Part shown: positions 50,047 to 58,850 of the stretch, in pieces | Position numbering within the stretch: the first letter of the stretch is position 1 | Layout: each line of letters opens with the position of its first letter | Assembly (NCBI GenBank): GCA_032095175.1 | Contig: DAMCZI010000028.1 | Span: 4,174 to 68,173, forward strand | From: DAMCZI01 sp032095175 | GTDB lineage: Bacteria; Bacillota; Clostridia; Clostridiales; Caloramatoraceae | Direction: 5' to 3' | Length of the DNA stretch: 64,000 bases | The notes under the pieces: model-generated | Seen by the model: the letters and a program-made list of their open reading frames with translations, nothing else | What the model was told of the DNA's origin: nothing | Databases searched by the model: none | Translations under genes and position numbers: made by a program

Positions 50047-51990
50047 TTAAAATCCAAAACATCTTACTATATTTTCAATACTTGTTTTATTGATAAAATC
50101 TACAATTTCTTCTTTTGTTATTTTATTTTTTCCTGTAGTATCTCCTATTTGTACAATTATTTGATATGCTTTATCTTTAAGTTCAATTTGTCTATAAAAT
50201 CCAATTATTTTATCCATACTCTTATCTTTTAAAATGTAATACTTATTTCCTTCTATATTTATTTCCTCAGTATCATAAATATAGAAAACATAAAACTTTT
50301 CAACCGGAGCAGAATTTTTATATATTGAAATTCCTATGTTGGCAGTTTCACCTTCATATAAAGCATAAATCATAGAAATGTTGTCTTTCTTTATATCTCT
50401 TTTATATATCTTTCCGATTTCTTCAGTAATTTTAGCATCTTTTTCATATACAAACAGAACACTTTCATCATCAAGTGCACTGAGCTTTGTGAATTTTACA
50501 TCATTGATGTGAGGTACTATCATATCCGGGTAATATTTTTTAACATCCTCCAGCTTTTTCAATCCTCCATAAACTCCTGTAATTCTGCATGTATATCCAT
50601 CAACTTCTATCATCTTATACTCATCATATTCCAACTTTTCCTTTGATTGAATCTCACTAAGCTTTACATATGTGTTCATTCTATCTTGCTCTGCACCAGT
50701 ACCATCGACATTGCTTATCTTAAATGTCTTTTCATCATTTGCTAAAACAAAGTCATAAACTGTTTGGCTTATCTTTTCTAATATATTAAATTCTATCAAA
50801 TCGATATTATCACCTGAAGTATGAACACCACTCGTCCCACTAAATAGTTGAGCTTGTCCAAGTGATATGGCAGGTATACCTCTTTGGGAAAATACTTGAT
50901 TATCACTTATCCCATAATCCTTTACTTCATATTCAATAGCATTCTTTTTTACACATTTCTCAAATTCAACAACAAGATCTTTATTTGTATTCTGATCCCC
51001 TCCAATTGCTAACTTTCCTCCATCATTTTTGCCTACACAATCTATATTAATATTATAAATATTTTCATATTTTTCCTTTATGCCCGATACAAAAGCTTCG
51101 CTTCCAACAAGATATAATTCTTCAGCATTAAAGGCACATATTATTATATCAGTTTTAAATTTATTTTCCTTGGAGTATTTACTTAGCAGTTCAGCTACAT
51201 TTAGAAGTACTGAAGTACCAGAAGCATTATCATGTGCCCCTCTAAATATTGTTTTTCCTGCCCAACCAACATGATCAAAATGTGCAGATAATATAACTGC
51301 ATTTTTACTGTTACTTCCTTTTATTCTCCCTATTACATTTTTAGCTATTGCATTTTCTGTTTTACACTTTAGCTTAATCCTTGCATTTTTTATATCACTA
51401 GCCTTAAGATAGTTGTATGTACTTTCATTAATCTGAAGCATAGGGTATCTATCGGTTATTGCACTTGCATTTCCCCTAAAAACCTTTCTCTTAGAAATAA
51501 CACATTTAGGGATTATATTCTTTTGATAAATTGAAGTTAACTCCTCAAGAATCAATATTTTTTCCTTTACATCTTTATCATCCACATTAAACCCAAGTGG
51601 CAGTGTCATATCAAAATCCTTATTCCATATCTGAACTATATAATCTTCACCATATTTCAGTGTTTTACTTGTACCATCCTTAAAATTAACTGTAAAAATG
51701 CTTTCCTGCTTATCCGGATTGATTACCTCAACTGGAAATTCTTGAAAATAATTGTTGTTTTCATATGGTTCAATTCCTATTTCCTTAAATCTTTCCTCAA
51801 TATAAGCAGCTGCTTTATCATTCCCCTCTGTTCCAGCAAGCCTTCCTCTAAACTCATCCGAGGTAAATGTCTCCATATCATCATATATCTTATTTTTATA
51901 TGACTTTTCACTGCCAAAAGCAGTACCAGAAACACTAGAAAATAAGAAAGTAAATACCAACATCAAGGCGTATATCTTTTTTCTTAACAT
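50047..51990 (-). CDS. Secreted M28 family zinc aminopeptidase
   Basis: A 647-residue protein starting MLRKKIYALMLVFTFLF, with a signal peptide cleaved near AFGSEK. A ~200-residue PA-like insert domain precedes the peptidase core, where H237 (SAHFDHVG), D254 (AHDNASG), E290-E291 (FNAEELYLVG), the D of NIDCVG and the H of GVHTSGD form the two-zinc site. A C-terminal region of ~220 residues follows. Such enzymes release N-terminal amino acids from extracellular peptides. It is a single-gene unit ended by its own terminator; the shortened start avoids the frame from 52008. Confidence 0.9.
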   Translation of the reverse strand: MLRKKIYALMLVFTFLFSSVSGTAFGSEKSYKNKIYDDMETFTSDEFRGRLAGTEGNDKAAAYIEERFKEIGIEPYENNNYFQEFPVEVINPDKQESIFTVNFKDGTSKTLKYGEDYIVQIWNKDFDMTLPLGFNVDDKDVKEKILILEELTSIYQKNIIPKCVISKRKVFRGNASAITDRYPMLQINESTYNYLKASDIKNARIKLKCKTENAIAKNVIGRIKGSNSKNAVILSAHFDHVGWAGKTIFRGAHDNASGTSVLLNVAELLSKYSKENKFKTDIIICAFNAEELYLVGSEAFVSGIKEKYENIYNINIDCVGKNDGGKLAIGGDQNTNKDLVVEFEKCVKKNAIEYEVKDYGISDNQVFSQRGIPAISLGQAQLFSGTSGVHTSGDNIDLIEFNILEKISQTVYDFVLANDEKTFKISNVDGTGAEQDRMNTYVKLSEIQSKEKLEYDEYKMIEVDGYTCRITGVYGGLKKLEDVKKYYPDMIVPHINDVKFTKLSALDDESVLFVYEKDAKITEEIGKIYKRDIKKDNISMIYALYEGETANIGISIYKNSAPVEKFYVFYIYDTEEINIEGNKYYILKDKSMDKIIGFYRQIELKDKAYQIIVQIGDTTGKNKITKEEIVDFINKTSIENIVRCFGF

Positions 51991-52259
51991 TAAAAACCAC
52001 CCACCCATTACTATAATAGTTTTAGTTTTAGCAATGCTTATAAGCCGATTCTCAACGATACATATAAATTACATTATATTAGATAAGACATTCACCCCCA
52101 TCCCATTTATTTTGAAACTTAATCCATACCTGTACAAAACAATATTATTATAGTTTTTTACAATATTGTTTCATGTTTCCTGCTACTTAGCCTATTTTAA
52201 CACACATTTATGGAATATGCTAACATATGTTACATTATTGCACCAAATAATATAATAAA
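51991..52259. other. Intergenic region with one weak inverted repeat
   Basis: AT-rich DNA between the M28 gene and the flavodoxin terminator. AAACAATATT and AATATTGTTT (about 52135-52171) form a spaced inverted repeat that might be a protein site. No ORF or other feature was recognised. Confidence 0.35.
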
Positions 52260-52313
52260 ATGGCAGCTATGAGTTATGAACCTAGTAAATAAGTACATAA
52301 CTCATATCTGCCA
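52260..52313 (-). terminator. Terminator of the flavodoxin gene
   Basis: Stem of about 16 bp (GGCAG.TATGAGTTATG with CATAACTCATA.CTGCC), followed on the minus strand by TTTTATTATAT. Confidence 0.8.
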
Positions 52314-52377
52314 TCTCTTTCATATAATATAATTATTGATTTCCCCTTGGGTGTATAGGTTTATCTAATCCAAATAT

Positions 52378-52857
52378 TTAAGCATTATTTATTGTCTGTG
52401 CAAATTTATTGATTGTTTCTTCTGATACAGTTGAGGTATCCTTGGTTATTTTAGCTAATTTCTTAACTATAAATCGCTCTATAAGACTCAGTTTTTCAAA
52501 CACAAATTCCCCTCCAAAGGATTCTTTGATAACTGCATTTGTTAAGAGTTCCTGTGGGAAAGAGCTGTTTATCTGCTGCTTTGCTGCATCTCCATCCCTC
52601 ATGGCGCATATAAAAAACCCATTTTTTTTGTTTCTTAGTATGCCAATGTTTTCAACACAAAATGCTCCAATTTCATTTTGAATTCTTCCTGCATAAATAG
52701 AACCTCCGATAATAACCTTATCAAATGAGTTTATATCTGGTTCCTTATCCACTTTTATATTTACAATTATTACTTCACCATTTATCTTATCTCTTAAAAG
52801 TTTAGCACATTTTTCTGCACATCCATGCTTAGATGCATATATTATAAGTGTTTTCAT
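52378..52857 (-). CDS. Flavodoxin-like protein (HemG-type)
   Basis: A 159-residue protein starting MKTLIIYASKHGCAEKC after GGGGGAG; the longer frame from 52899 overlaps the neighbouring gene. The FMN-phosphate loop (YASKHGCAEKCA) and KVIIGGSIYAG, where the isoalloxazine ring binds, identify a flavodoxin fold of the protoporphyrinogen-oxidase-like HemG group. It transfers electrons in the cytoplasm; its partner is unknown. It is 16 bp from the YbjQ-like gene and probably cotranscribed with it. Confidence 0.88.
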   Translation of the reverse strand: MKTLIIYASKHGCAEKCAKLLRDKINGEVIIVNIKVDKEPDINSFDKVIIGGSIYAGRIQNEIGAFCVENIGILRNKKNGFFICAMRDGDAAKQQINSSFPQELLTNAVIKESFGGEFVFEKLSLIERFIVKKLAKITKDTSTVSEETINKFAQTINNA

Positions 52858-52873
52858 TAATAGCTCCCCCATT

Positions 52874-53266
52874 CTATTTAAATTTAACTGCTGTTCCATA
52901 CATTTGGAGATAAAAATATCTAAAACCGTTTGTTTCTAAATCAATATCCTGTTTCATTCCAACAATTGCATCAGCTCCAAGCATTGCTGCTCTCAACTTT
53001 AATTCCTCAACAGCAACAAAAAAAGCTTTTTCATAATCACTCTGCTCAAGACTCCATTCACCATATAAAGTTTCCCAAGCTGTCTTTTCCTTTGAAATAT
53101 CACCCTCTTTTTCATTATCCATCTGTTCACTATATTTATAAAACAAGTCACTTAATTCATTTGAAAGAAATCCTTTATTTGATACTTGAAAAAACACTGG
53201 GCCAATTATCTCATAGTCACACTTTAAATCAGCTGTTGTAACCACTATATTTGAGGAATTTTGCAT
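52874..53266 (-). CDS. YbjQ/UPF0145-like protein
   Basis: A 130-residue protein starting MQNSSNIVVTTADL after GGGAGGTGG. The family motif LGADAIVGMKQDID, followed by FRYFYLQMYGTAVKF, is characteristic of YbjQ/UPF0145 proteins, which form pentamers. An insert of ~40 polar residues (SEQMDNEKEGDISKEKTAW) is longer than usual. The biochemical role is not established. It is cotranscribed with the flavodoxin-like gene. Confidence 0.85.
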   Translation of the reverse strand: MQNSSNIVVTTADLKCDYEIIGPVFFQVSNKGFLSNELSDLFYKYSEQMDNEKEGDISKEKTAWETLYGEWSLEQSDYEKAFFVAVEELKLRAAMLGADAIVGMKQDIDLETNGFRYFYLQMYGTAVKFK

Positions 53267-53385
53267 TAAAAGACCACCTCCCTTTAACGAAACATATCTT
53301 GCCACATATTACCATCATTAACTATATTATAATCATTAAAGCTTTATCTCTCAACCAGCTAATACTGAAAATTATTATAAATATA

Positions 53386-53427
53386 AAAAAGCCCTGAGAA
53401 GTTCACAAAAGTAACTCCACAGGGCTT
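53386..53427 (-). terminator. Terminator of the hydrogenase operon
   Basis: AAGCCCTG and CAGGGCTT form the stem base with an AGTT/AACT inner pairing. GGGCTTTTTTATATT follows on the minus strand. Confidence 0.88.
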
Positions 53428-53446
53428 ATCTTATGTACCATTATAT

Positions 53447-53698
53447 TTAATCCTTAAGTCTTGACATTACTTCCTTGTCAAAAAAACTCTTTGCAGTAGC
53501 ACTTGAAACACTGTATACCTTGTCCCCATCTATTCTTACAGAAACATTCTCTGAGCAATGCCCCATGCAAAAGCTTGCTTTTAGTTCAACCTTGTCAGAA
53601 ATCCTATATTCCTCAATCAGCTGCTGAAAGATATTTAGAATATTATAGGAACCCTTAAGATGACAAGCGCTGCCTACACAAACACTTAAATTTAACAC
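53447..53698 (-). CDS. Thioredoxin-like [2Fe-2S] ferredoxin of the hydrogenase operon
   Basis: An 83-residue protein starting at GTG, with its ribosome site GGGAG in the last codons of hydA. Cysteines in VCVGSACHLKGS and ASFCMGHCSEN fit the C-x4-C / C-x3-C pattern of thioredoxin-like [2Fe-2S] ferredoxins found in NuoE and bifurcating hydrogenases. It could be an additional electron carrier of the complex. It is the last gene of the operon. Confidence 0.85.
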   Translation of the reverse strand: MLNLSVCVGSACHLKGSYNILNIFQQLIEEYRISDKVELKASFCMGHCSENVSVRIDGDKVYSVSSATAKSFFDKEVMSRLKD

Positions 53699-53703
53699 AA
53701 AAA

Positions 53704-55392
53704 TTACTCCCTTCCTTTATACTTTACATGCAGCAGCTCATGAACCTTTCCCTTTAGAAGTCCTGAATACAAGGACATCATAAGTGGGTTCTCCTCAGCA
53801 CGCTTTATACTGCTCATTCTATCTGCCTCATATAGCCCTGCACCACGTTTAGCTTTTCCCTCAGCCTTTGCAAATGGTTGTCCTGCACCACACACACAGC
53901 CTCCTGGGCATGCCATGACCTCTATAAAATCATAGTGTGCCTCTCCTGACTGCATCTTTTTTATAAGATTATCCGCATTCCTAAGACCGCTTACTACAGC
54001 TATTCTTATTTCTCTACCAAGGGCATTAACACTTAATTCCTTAACCCCTTCCATTCCTCTGACTCCAGTAAAAGCAATAGCACGCAGCGTTGGGGCTGAT
54101 TTATCATCTATAACCCTTCGTATAACTGCCTCTGTAACACCGCCTGTTACACCAAATATAACTCCTGCTCCACTGCTTACACCAAAAGGCATATCCACTG
54201 CCTCAGGCTCCACCTCTGAAAATACAATTCCTGATTCCTTTATCATCTGTATAAGCTCCTGGGTAGTTATTACATAATCCACGTTAGGAACTCCATTTTC
54301 CTTAAACTCATCTCTCTGTGCTTCGAACTTCTTTGCTGTACATGGCATTATTGCAACAGATACAATTCTTCTTTTGGACTGCTTATAGTACTCCTTTAAT
54401 ATTCCTGAGAACATCTGCATAGGTGAACGGCAAGTAGAAACATTATCAATTAGTTCTGGATGTTTCTTTTCCACATAATTTATCCACGCAGGACAGCATG
54501 AAGTAAACAGAGGTAACTTTTCATTCTTTTGAAGCCTTCCCAGAAATTCTCCTGTTTCTTCTAATACTGTAAGATCAGCTCCAACTGATGTATCAAATAT
54601 CTCATCAAATCCCATTTTTCTAAGGGCTCCTACTATTTTGCCCATTACATTTTCGCCATCTTTTATTCCCATTTCCTGGCTGATTCCAACCCTTACTGCA
54701 GGAGCTATCTGAACTAAAACCTTTGTATTCTTATCACTAAGCTCCTTCCAAAGCTTTGAGGTATCATTTTTTATAACAATTGCTCCTGTAGGACAAACAG
54801 CTGCACACTGGCCACAGCCAACACAGTTAGTATTTGCTATAGGCTCATCAAAGGCAGTCGTTACTCTCATCTTTGAACCCCTGTTTACAAAATCAATTGC
54901 TCCAACATTCTGAACCTCATCACACATTCTTACACAGTCTCCGCATAGTATACACTTGCTTTTATCCCTTACTATACTTACAGAAGATTTATCTAGCTCT
55001 CTATTTTCAGAGGTGTTATTAAACCTTACTTCCTTTATTCCAAAACGCTGTGCTAAATCCTGCAATTTGCAGTGGCCATTTTTATCACAGGTAGTACAGT
55101 CTCTACAGTGATCTGAAAGCAGTAGCTCAAGAATCATTTTTCTGTACTTTCTAAGTCTTGGAGTGTTTGTAAACACCTCCATCCCAGCCCTTGGAGGAGT
55201 AGAGCACGCAGCCTCCATGTCACCTTTCTTGTTTTCCACCATACACATTCTGCAAGCACCATAAACAGAAAGTTCTGAATAATAACAAAATGTTGGCAGC
55301 TCTATACCTATCTTTCTAACCAATTCAAGAATGTTTTTTTCTCCTTCTATTTTAACAGGCATGTTATCTATCATCATAAACTGTCCATTCAT
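53704..55392 (-). CDS. hydA: [FeFe] hydrogenase catalytic subunit (HydA of bifurcating type)
   Basis: A 562-residue hydrogenase. The N-terminus has a [2Fe-2S] domain (C36, C47, C50, C63), a His-Cys cluster (HCRDCTTCDKNGHC) and two [4Fe-4S] motifs (CILCGDCVRMC, CVGCGQCAAVC). The H-cluster motifs are TSCCPAW (C299, C300), MPCTAKKFE (C351) and MACPGGCVCGAGQP, in which the usual G-G-G-Q appears as C-G-A-G-Q. It reduces protons or oxidises H2 using ferredoxin and NAD(P)H through HydB and HydC, encoded upstream in the same operon. Confidence 0.96.
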   Translation of the reverse strand: MNGQFMMIDNMPVKIEGEKNILELVRKIGIELPTFCYYSELSVYGACRMCMVENKKGDMEAACSTPPRAGMEVFTNTPRLRKYRKMILELLLSDHCRDCTTCDKNGHCKLQDLAQRFGIKEVRFNNTSENRELDKSSVSIVRDKSKCILCGDCVRMCDEVQNVGAIDFVNRGSKMRVTTAFDEPIANTNCVGCGQCAAVCPTGAIVIKNDTSKLWKELSDKNTKVLVQIAPAVRVGISQEMGIKDGENVMGKIVGALRKMGFDEIFDTSVGADLTVLEETGEFLGRLQKNEKLPLFTSCCPAWINYVEKKHPELIDNVSTCRSPMQMFSGILKEYYKQSKRRIVSVAIMPCTAKKFEAQRDEFKENGVPNVDYVITTQELIQMIKESGIVFSEVEPEAVDMPFGVSSGAGVIFGVTGGVTEAVIRRVIDDKSAPTLRAIAFTGVRGMEGVKELSVNALGREIRIAVVSGLRNADNLIKKMQSGEAHYDFIEVMACPGGCVCGAGQPFAKAEGKAKRGAGLYEADRMSSIKRAEENPLMMSLYSGLLKGKVHELLHVKYKGRE

Positions 55393-55396
55393 TGTG

Positions 55397-57271
55397 TTAA
55401 TCCTCCTTTATGGCTTTAAAAGCACATGATTCTTTACAAGCACCACATTTAATGCATTTATCTTTATCAATTTTAAAGGTTTCCTTAATCTTCCCTGAAA
55501 TCGCTCCAACAGGGCAAATTCTTGAACACTTTGAACATCCCTTGCAGATTTCACTATCAATATATATGGTTTTAAGCTTAACACAGGTTTTTGTAGGACA
55601 TTTTTTATCAACTATATGAGCCTCATATTCACTTCTAAAATTCTTTATGGTACTAACAACTGGAGATGCTGCTGTCTTTCCAAGCCCGCATAGTGCTGTT
55701 GAGGATATTGTATCTGCAAGCTCTAATAGCATATCTATATCCGCAAGCTTACCCTTACCTGCAACTATATTTTCAAGTATTTCAAGCATTCTCTTAGTGC
55801 CCTCTCGACAAGGAACACATTTACCACAGGACTCATTCTGTGTAAAGCTCATAAAAAATCTTGCAACTTCAACCATACAGGTATCTTCATCCATAACTAC
55901 AAGACCACCTGAACCTATCATAGCTCCTACTCTTTTTAGAGAATCAAAATCTAAAGGCAGATCAAGCTGCTCCTTTGTGAGGCATCCACCAGATGGACCT
56001 CCTATTTGCACAGCCTTAAACTCCTTTCCGCCTTTCATTCCTCCACCTATATCAAATATTATTTCCCTTAGAGTTGTACCCATTGGCACCTCAATTAGCC
56101 CTGTATTTTCTATATTTCCAGTTAGAGCAAAAGCTTTTGTCCCAGGACTTTTTTCGGTTCCATACATTTTATACCATTCCACTCCCTTTGATATTATCAA
56201 AGGCACATTAGCAAAGGTTTCAACATTATTAAGCACTGTTGGCTTACCAAAAAGCCCTTGTTCAACAGTTCTTGGAGGCTTTACCCTTGGCATTCCTCTA
56301 TTACCTTCAATGGAAGCTGTGAGAGCACTTCCTTCTCCACAAACAAAGGCACCTGCTCCTTTGTTAATATTAATATCAAAACTAAAGTTAGTTCCAAGAA
56401 TGTTATCCCCTAAAATTCCAAATTCTCTCGCCTGTTCTATCGCATTCTTTAATCTGCTTACAGCAAGGGGATACTCTGCACGCACATATATATATCCATG
56501 CTGAGCTCCGGTAGCGATAGCAGCTATCATCATACCCTCAAGTACCCTATGAGGATCTCCCTCCATTATACTTCTATCCATAAAGGCTCCTGGGTCACCC
56601 TCATCACCGTTACACACAATATACTTTATTGGTTCCTTCTGGCGCTTAACCTGAGACCATTTACGTCCAGTAGGAAAACCACCACCGCCACGACCTCTAA
56701 GGCTTGATTCTTCTATCTTATTTAATATGTCCTCTGAACTCATATCGAATAATGCCTTTTCAAAGGCACTATAACCACCAACTGCAAAGTATTCCTCTAT
56801 TGAAGTTGAATCTATGTGTCCACAATGCTCAAGGGCAAGTCTTGTTTGCTTTTTATAAAAAGGAATCTCTTCCTGCTTTTTATGTATTTTATTATCACTT
56901 TTATATGCAAGTCTTTCAACATATTCCCCTTTAAGTATGGTCTTATCAACGATTTCTTCACAGTCCTCAGGTTTTACTTTTATATATAAATATCCCCATG
57001 GCTCTATCCTAACAAGAGGACCCATTTCACAAAAGCCATGACATCCACTCTTTTTTAATCCAACTGTATTATCATGAGGCTCTTTCTCAAGGCTTACAGC
57101 ACAGTCTATTCCTTTTTTCTTCATCAAATCACTAAAGCTCTGATATATTTTTAACGCTCCTCCTGCCATGCATCCAGTTCCTGAGCATATAAGAATCTTT
57201 CTGTCCTGCTTTTCAAGATTATTCTTATATTTTCTTACAGAGCTAACAAATTCATTTCTATCATGCAGCAT
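55397..57271 (-). CDS. hydB: NuoF-like flavoprotein subunit of the bifurcating hydrogenase (HydB)
   Basis: A 624-residue protein with an N-terminal thioredoxin-like [2Fe-2S] domain (CSGTGCMAGGALK), a NuoF domain (GRGGGGFPTGRKW for FMN, CNGDEGDPGAFMD for NADH, SCGKCVPCREG for the [4Fe-4S] cluster) and a C-terminal two-cluster ferredoxin domain (CKGCSKCSRICP, CIKCGACKESC). This is the standard HydB composition; it holds the flavin where electrons of NAD(P)H and ferredoxin are combined. Its start lies one base after the NuoE-like gene, after GGGAGGAG. Confidence 0.95.
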   Translation of the reverse strand: MLHDRNEFVSSVRKYKNNLEKQDRKILICSGTGCMAGGALKIYQSFSDLMKKKGIDCAVSLEKEPHDNTVGLKKSGCHGFCEMGPLVRIEPWGYLYIKVKPEDCEEIVDKTILKGEYVERLAYKSDNKIHKKQEEIPFYKKQTRLALEHCGHIDSTSIEEYFAVGGYSAFEKALFDMSSEDILNKIEESSLRGRGGGGFPTGRKWSQVKRQKEPIKYIVCNGDEGDPGAFMDRSIMEGDPHRVLEGMMIAAIATGAQHGYIYVRAEYPLAVSRLKNAIEQAREFGILGDNILGTNFSFDININKGAGAFVCGEGSALTASIEGNRGMPRVKPPRTVEQGLFGKPTVLNNVETFANVPLIISKGVEWYKMYGTEKSPGTKAFALTGNIENTGLIEVPMGTTLREIIFDIGGGMKGGKEFKAVQIGGPSGGCLTKEQLDLPLDFDSLKRVGAMIGSGGLVVMDEDTCMVEVARFFMSFTQNESCGKCVPCREGTKRMLEILENIVAGKGKLADIDMLLELADTISSTALCGLGKTAASPVVSTIKNFRSEYEAHIVDKKCPTKTCVKLKTIYIDSEICKGCSKCSRICPVGAISGKIKETFKIDKDKCIKCGACKESCAFKAIKED

Positions 57272-57272
57272 A

Positions 57273-57749
57273 TTATTTCTCCTCCCTAAGCATGTTTAAA
57301 AGATCCATTACCTTTTCCGGAGTCATAGCTCCATGCACTTCCTCGTTAATGGTTAATGCAGGTGCAAGACCGCAGGCACCTAGGCAGGAAACTGTTTCAA
57401 CAGTAAACATCATGTCATCTGTTGTGATCTTATCCTCAGAGAGCCCCAATTCTTTTCTAAGCTTGTCCAAAATAGTAGTAGATTTTCTAACATGGCATGC
57501 AGTTCCGTCACATACTTTTATGACGTATTTACCCTTAGGTTCCAAGGAAAAGTTTTCATAAAAGGTTGCTACACTATAAATCTTGGCCACGCTCATTCCA
57601 AGCTTATCTGAAAGGTATGTAAATACCTCCCTTGGCAAATATCTATAGGTTTCCTGTGTATCCTGCAATATTGCAATAATATTACAGGCTTTAAACCCAT
57701 GGTTTTCTAATATAGTATCTAACCTACTATAATCGAAAGTTCCTTTCAT
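57273..57749 (-). CDS. hydC: NuoE-like [2Fe-2S] subunit of the bifurcating hydrogenase (HydC)
   Basis: A 158-residue NuoE homolog starting MKGTFDYSRLDTIL after GGGGGG. The four cluster cysteines are in KVCDGTACHVR and VSCLGACGLAP. It shuttles electrons between the flavin of HydB and other clusters. It is the first gene of the four-gene operon; no Rex-type operator could be recognised upstream. Confidence 0.93.
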   Translation of the reverse strand: MKGTFDYSRLDTILENHGFKACNIIAILQDTQETYRYLPREVFTYLSDKLGMSVAKIYSVATFYENFSLEPKGKYVIKVCDGTACHVRKSTTILDKLRKELGLSEDKITTDDMMFTVETVSCLGACGLAPALTINEEVHGAMTPEKVMDLLNMLREEK

Positions 57750-57991
57750 TAGTTTACCCCCCATTTACTTTGTTAAAATATTATCACTTTTATATATTAT
57801 ACTATTAATGTAAATATTTCAACATAAAAATAATATTTTCCATATAATTCACCATTTATATAGACACAAAGCAACAATAGTAACACTTATTTACTAAATT
57901 ATGATATATAAAATGTTATATGTAATGAGCCTTGCACTTATCTTACGATATAGGAATAATATAAATAGAACAAATTCCTTGGAGGCTTTCC

Positions 57992-58801
57992 TTGAAATTT
58001 AATAATATTAGAGAAATTGCAATTTTTGAACATAGGTTTTGGCTGCAGATCTTAGGAGATCATTCCAGATTTATTTTAAATGCGCTTTCCCCAAAGGAGA
58101 CAGCTTTTATACAGCAGGCTGAAAGATTTATAGCATTATTCGATGAATTATTAGAAAAGGTACGTCTATCCCATCCAGAAGAGGATCTTTCTGTTTTAAA
58201 TCAGCAGGCTTATGCTGCAGCAGTACGGATTAGACAATTCAAGCTAAAAATAATTGAAAGACATATTACTGGTAAAATCGATATATCACTTTCTCCTACC
58301 TTTATTAATCATATGCTTAATGAATTAGATGAATATATTCATATTTTGAAAGCTTTAATTAAGGGTAACGTACCTGATGTCAAGGATATTCATCTTCATC
58401 TATTGTGGCTTCTTGATGGTTCGGGTCATGCTGCTGGGTTAGCTGGTGATCTTGATATGGCACAAAAGGAATTGATTAATAAGAGCAAAGGTTTCGAAAA
58501 GAATTTTAATGATATGTACCTAAGAGCAATAGAATTCCATGGTTATATGCGAACTGGTATTTATGAGTTTCCTGCTTTAGAAAAGCTTAATTATGATGCC
58601 AATGAAGTAATGACCTGCTTTAAGGAATTCCTAAAGGAACTTGGTGATGCAATCTTGAGAAAAGAAGTTCTCGGTACCCTCTCGCCATTAATGCCAGATC
58701 ATATGTTTAGGGAGGAATGCTACTATCTCACAAAGCTTTCTATGGTTTCAAAGATAAAGGCTCCTGAGTGTGATCCTGCAAAACCGAGGATAATAGTGTA
58801 A
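57992..58801 (+). CDS. DUF2935 protein
   Basis: A 269-residue protein with a TTG start; TTGGAGG lies 7 nt upstream. It consists of two similar helical halves, the first with EIAIFEHRFWLQILGDHSRF, the second with LRAIEFHGYMRTGIYEFPAL, each bearing E and H residues of a possible metal-binding four-helix bundle typical of DUF2935. The function is not known; in Clostridia such proteins are common. It is transcribed away from the hydrogenase operon and converges on blaR1. Confidence 0.88.
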   Translation: MKFNNIREIAIFEHRFWLQILGDHSRFILNALSPKETAFIQQAERFIALFDELLEKVRLSHPEEDLSVLNQQAYAAAVRIRQFKLKIIERHITGKIDISLSPTFINHMLNELDEYIHILKALIKGNVPDVKDIHLHLLWLLDGSGHAAGLAGDLDMAQKELINKSKGFEKNFNDMYLRAIEFHGYMRTGIYEFPALEKLNYDANEVMTCFKEFLKELGDAILRKEVLGTLSPLMPDHMFREECYYLTKLSMVSKIKAPECDPAKPRIIV

Positions 58802-58818
58802 AGATAATATTCAAAAAT

Positions 58819-58846
58819 CAAAAGCCACCTGTAATTGGGTGGCTTT
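58819..58846. terminator. Bidirectional terminator between the DUF2935 and BlaR1-like genes
   Basis: AAAGCCACC pairs with GGTGGCTTT around a short loop. T-rich DNA flanks both sides (ACTTTTATTTT on plus, GATTTTTG on minus). Confidence 0.85.
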
Positions 58847-58850
58847 ACTT

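Noticed and set aside
52930..53241. 103-codon plus-strand ORF opposite the YbjQ-like gene
   Set aside because: It is a composition-driven shadow rich in Leu, His and Gln, without a ribosome site.
55647..56504. Long antisense reading frame of 285 codons opposite the NuoF-like gene
   Set aside because: It is the shadow of a highly conserved gene, without a ribosome site or protein family; it reflects the codon bias of the sense strand.
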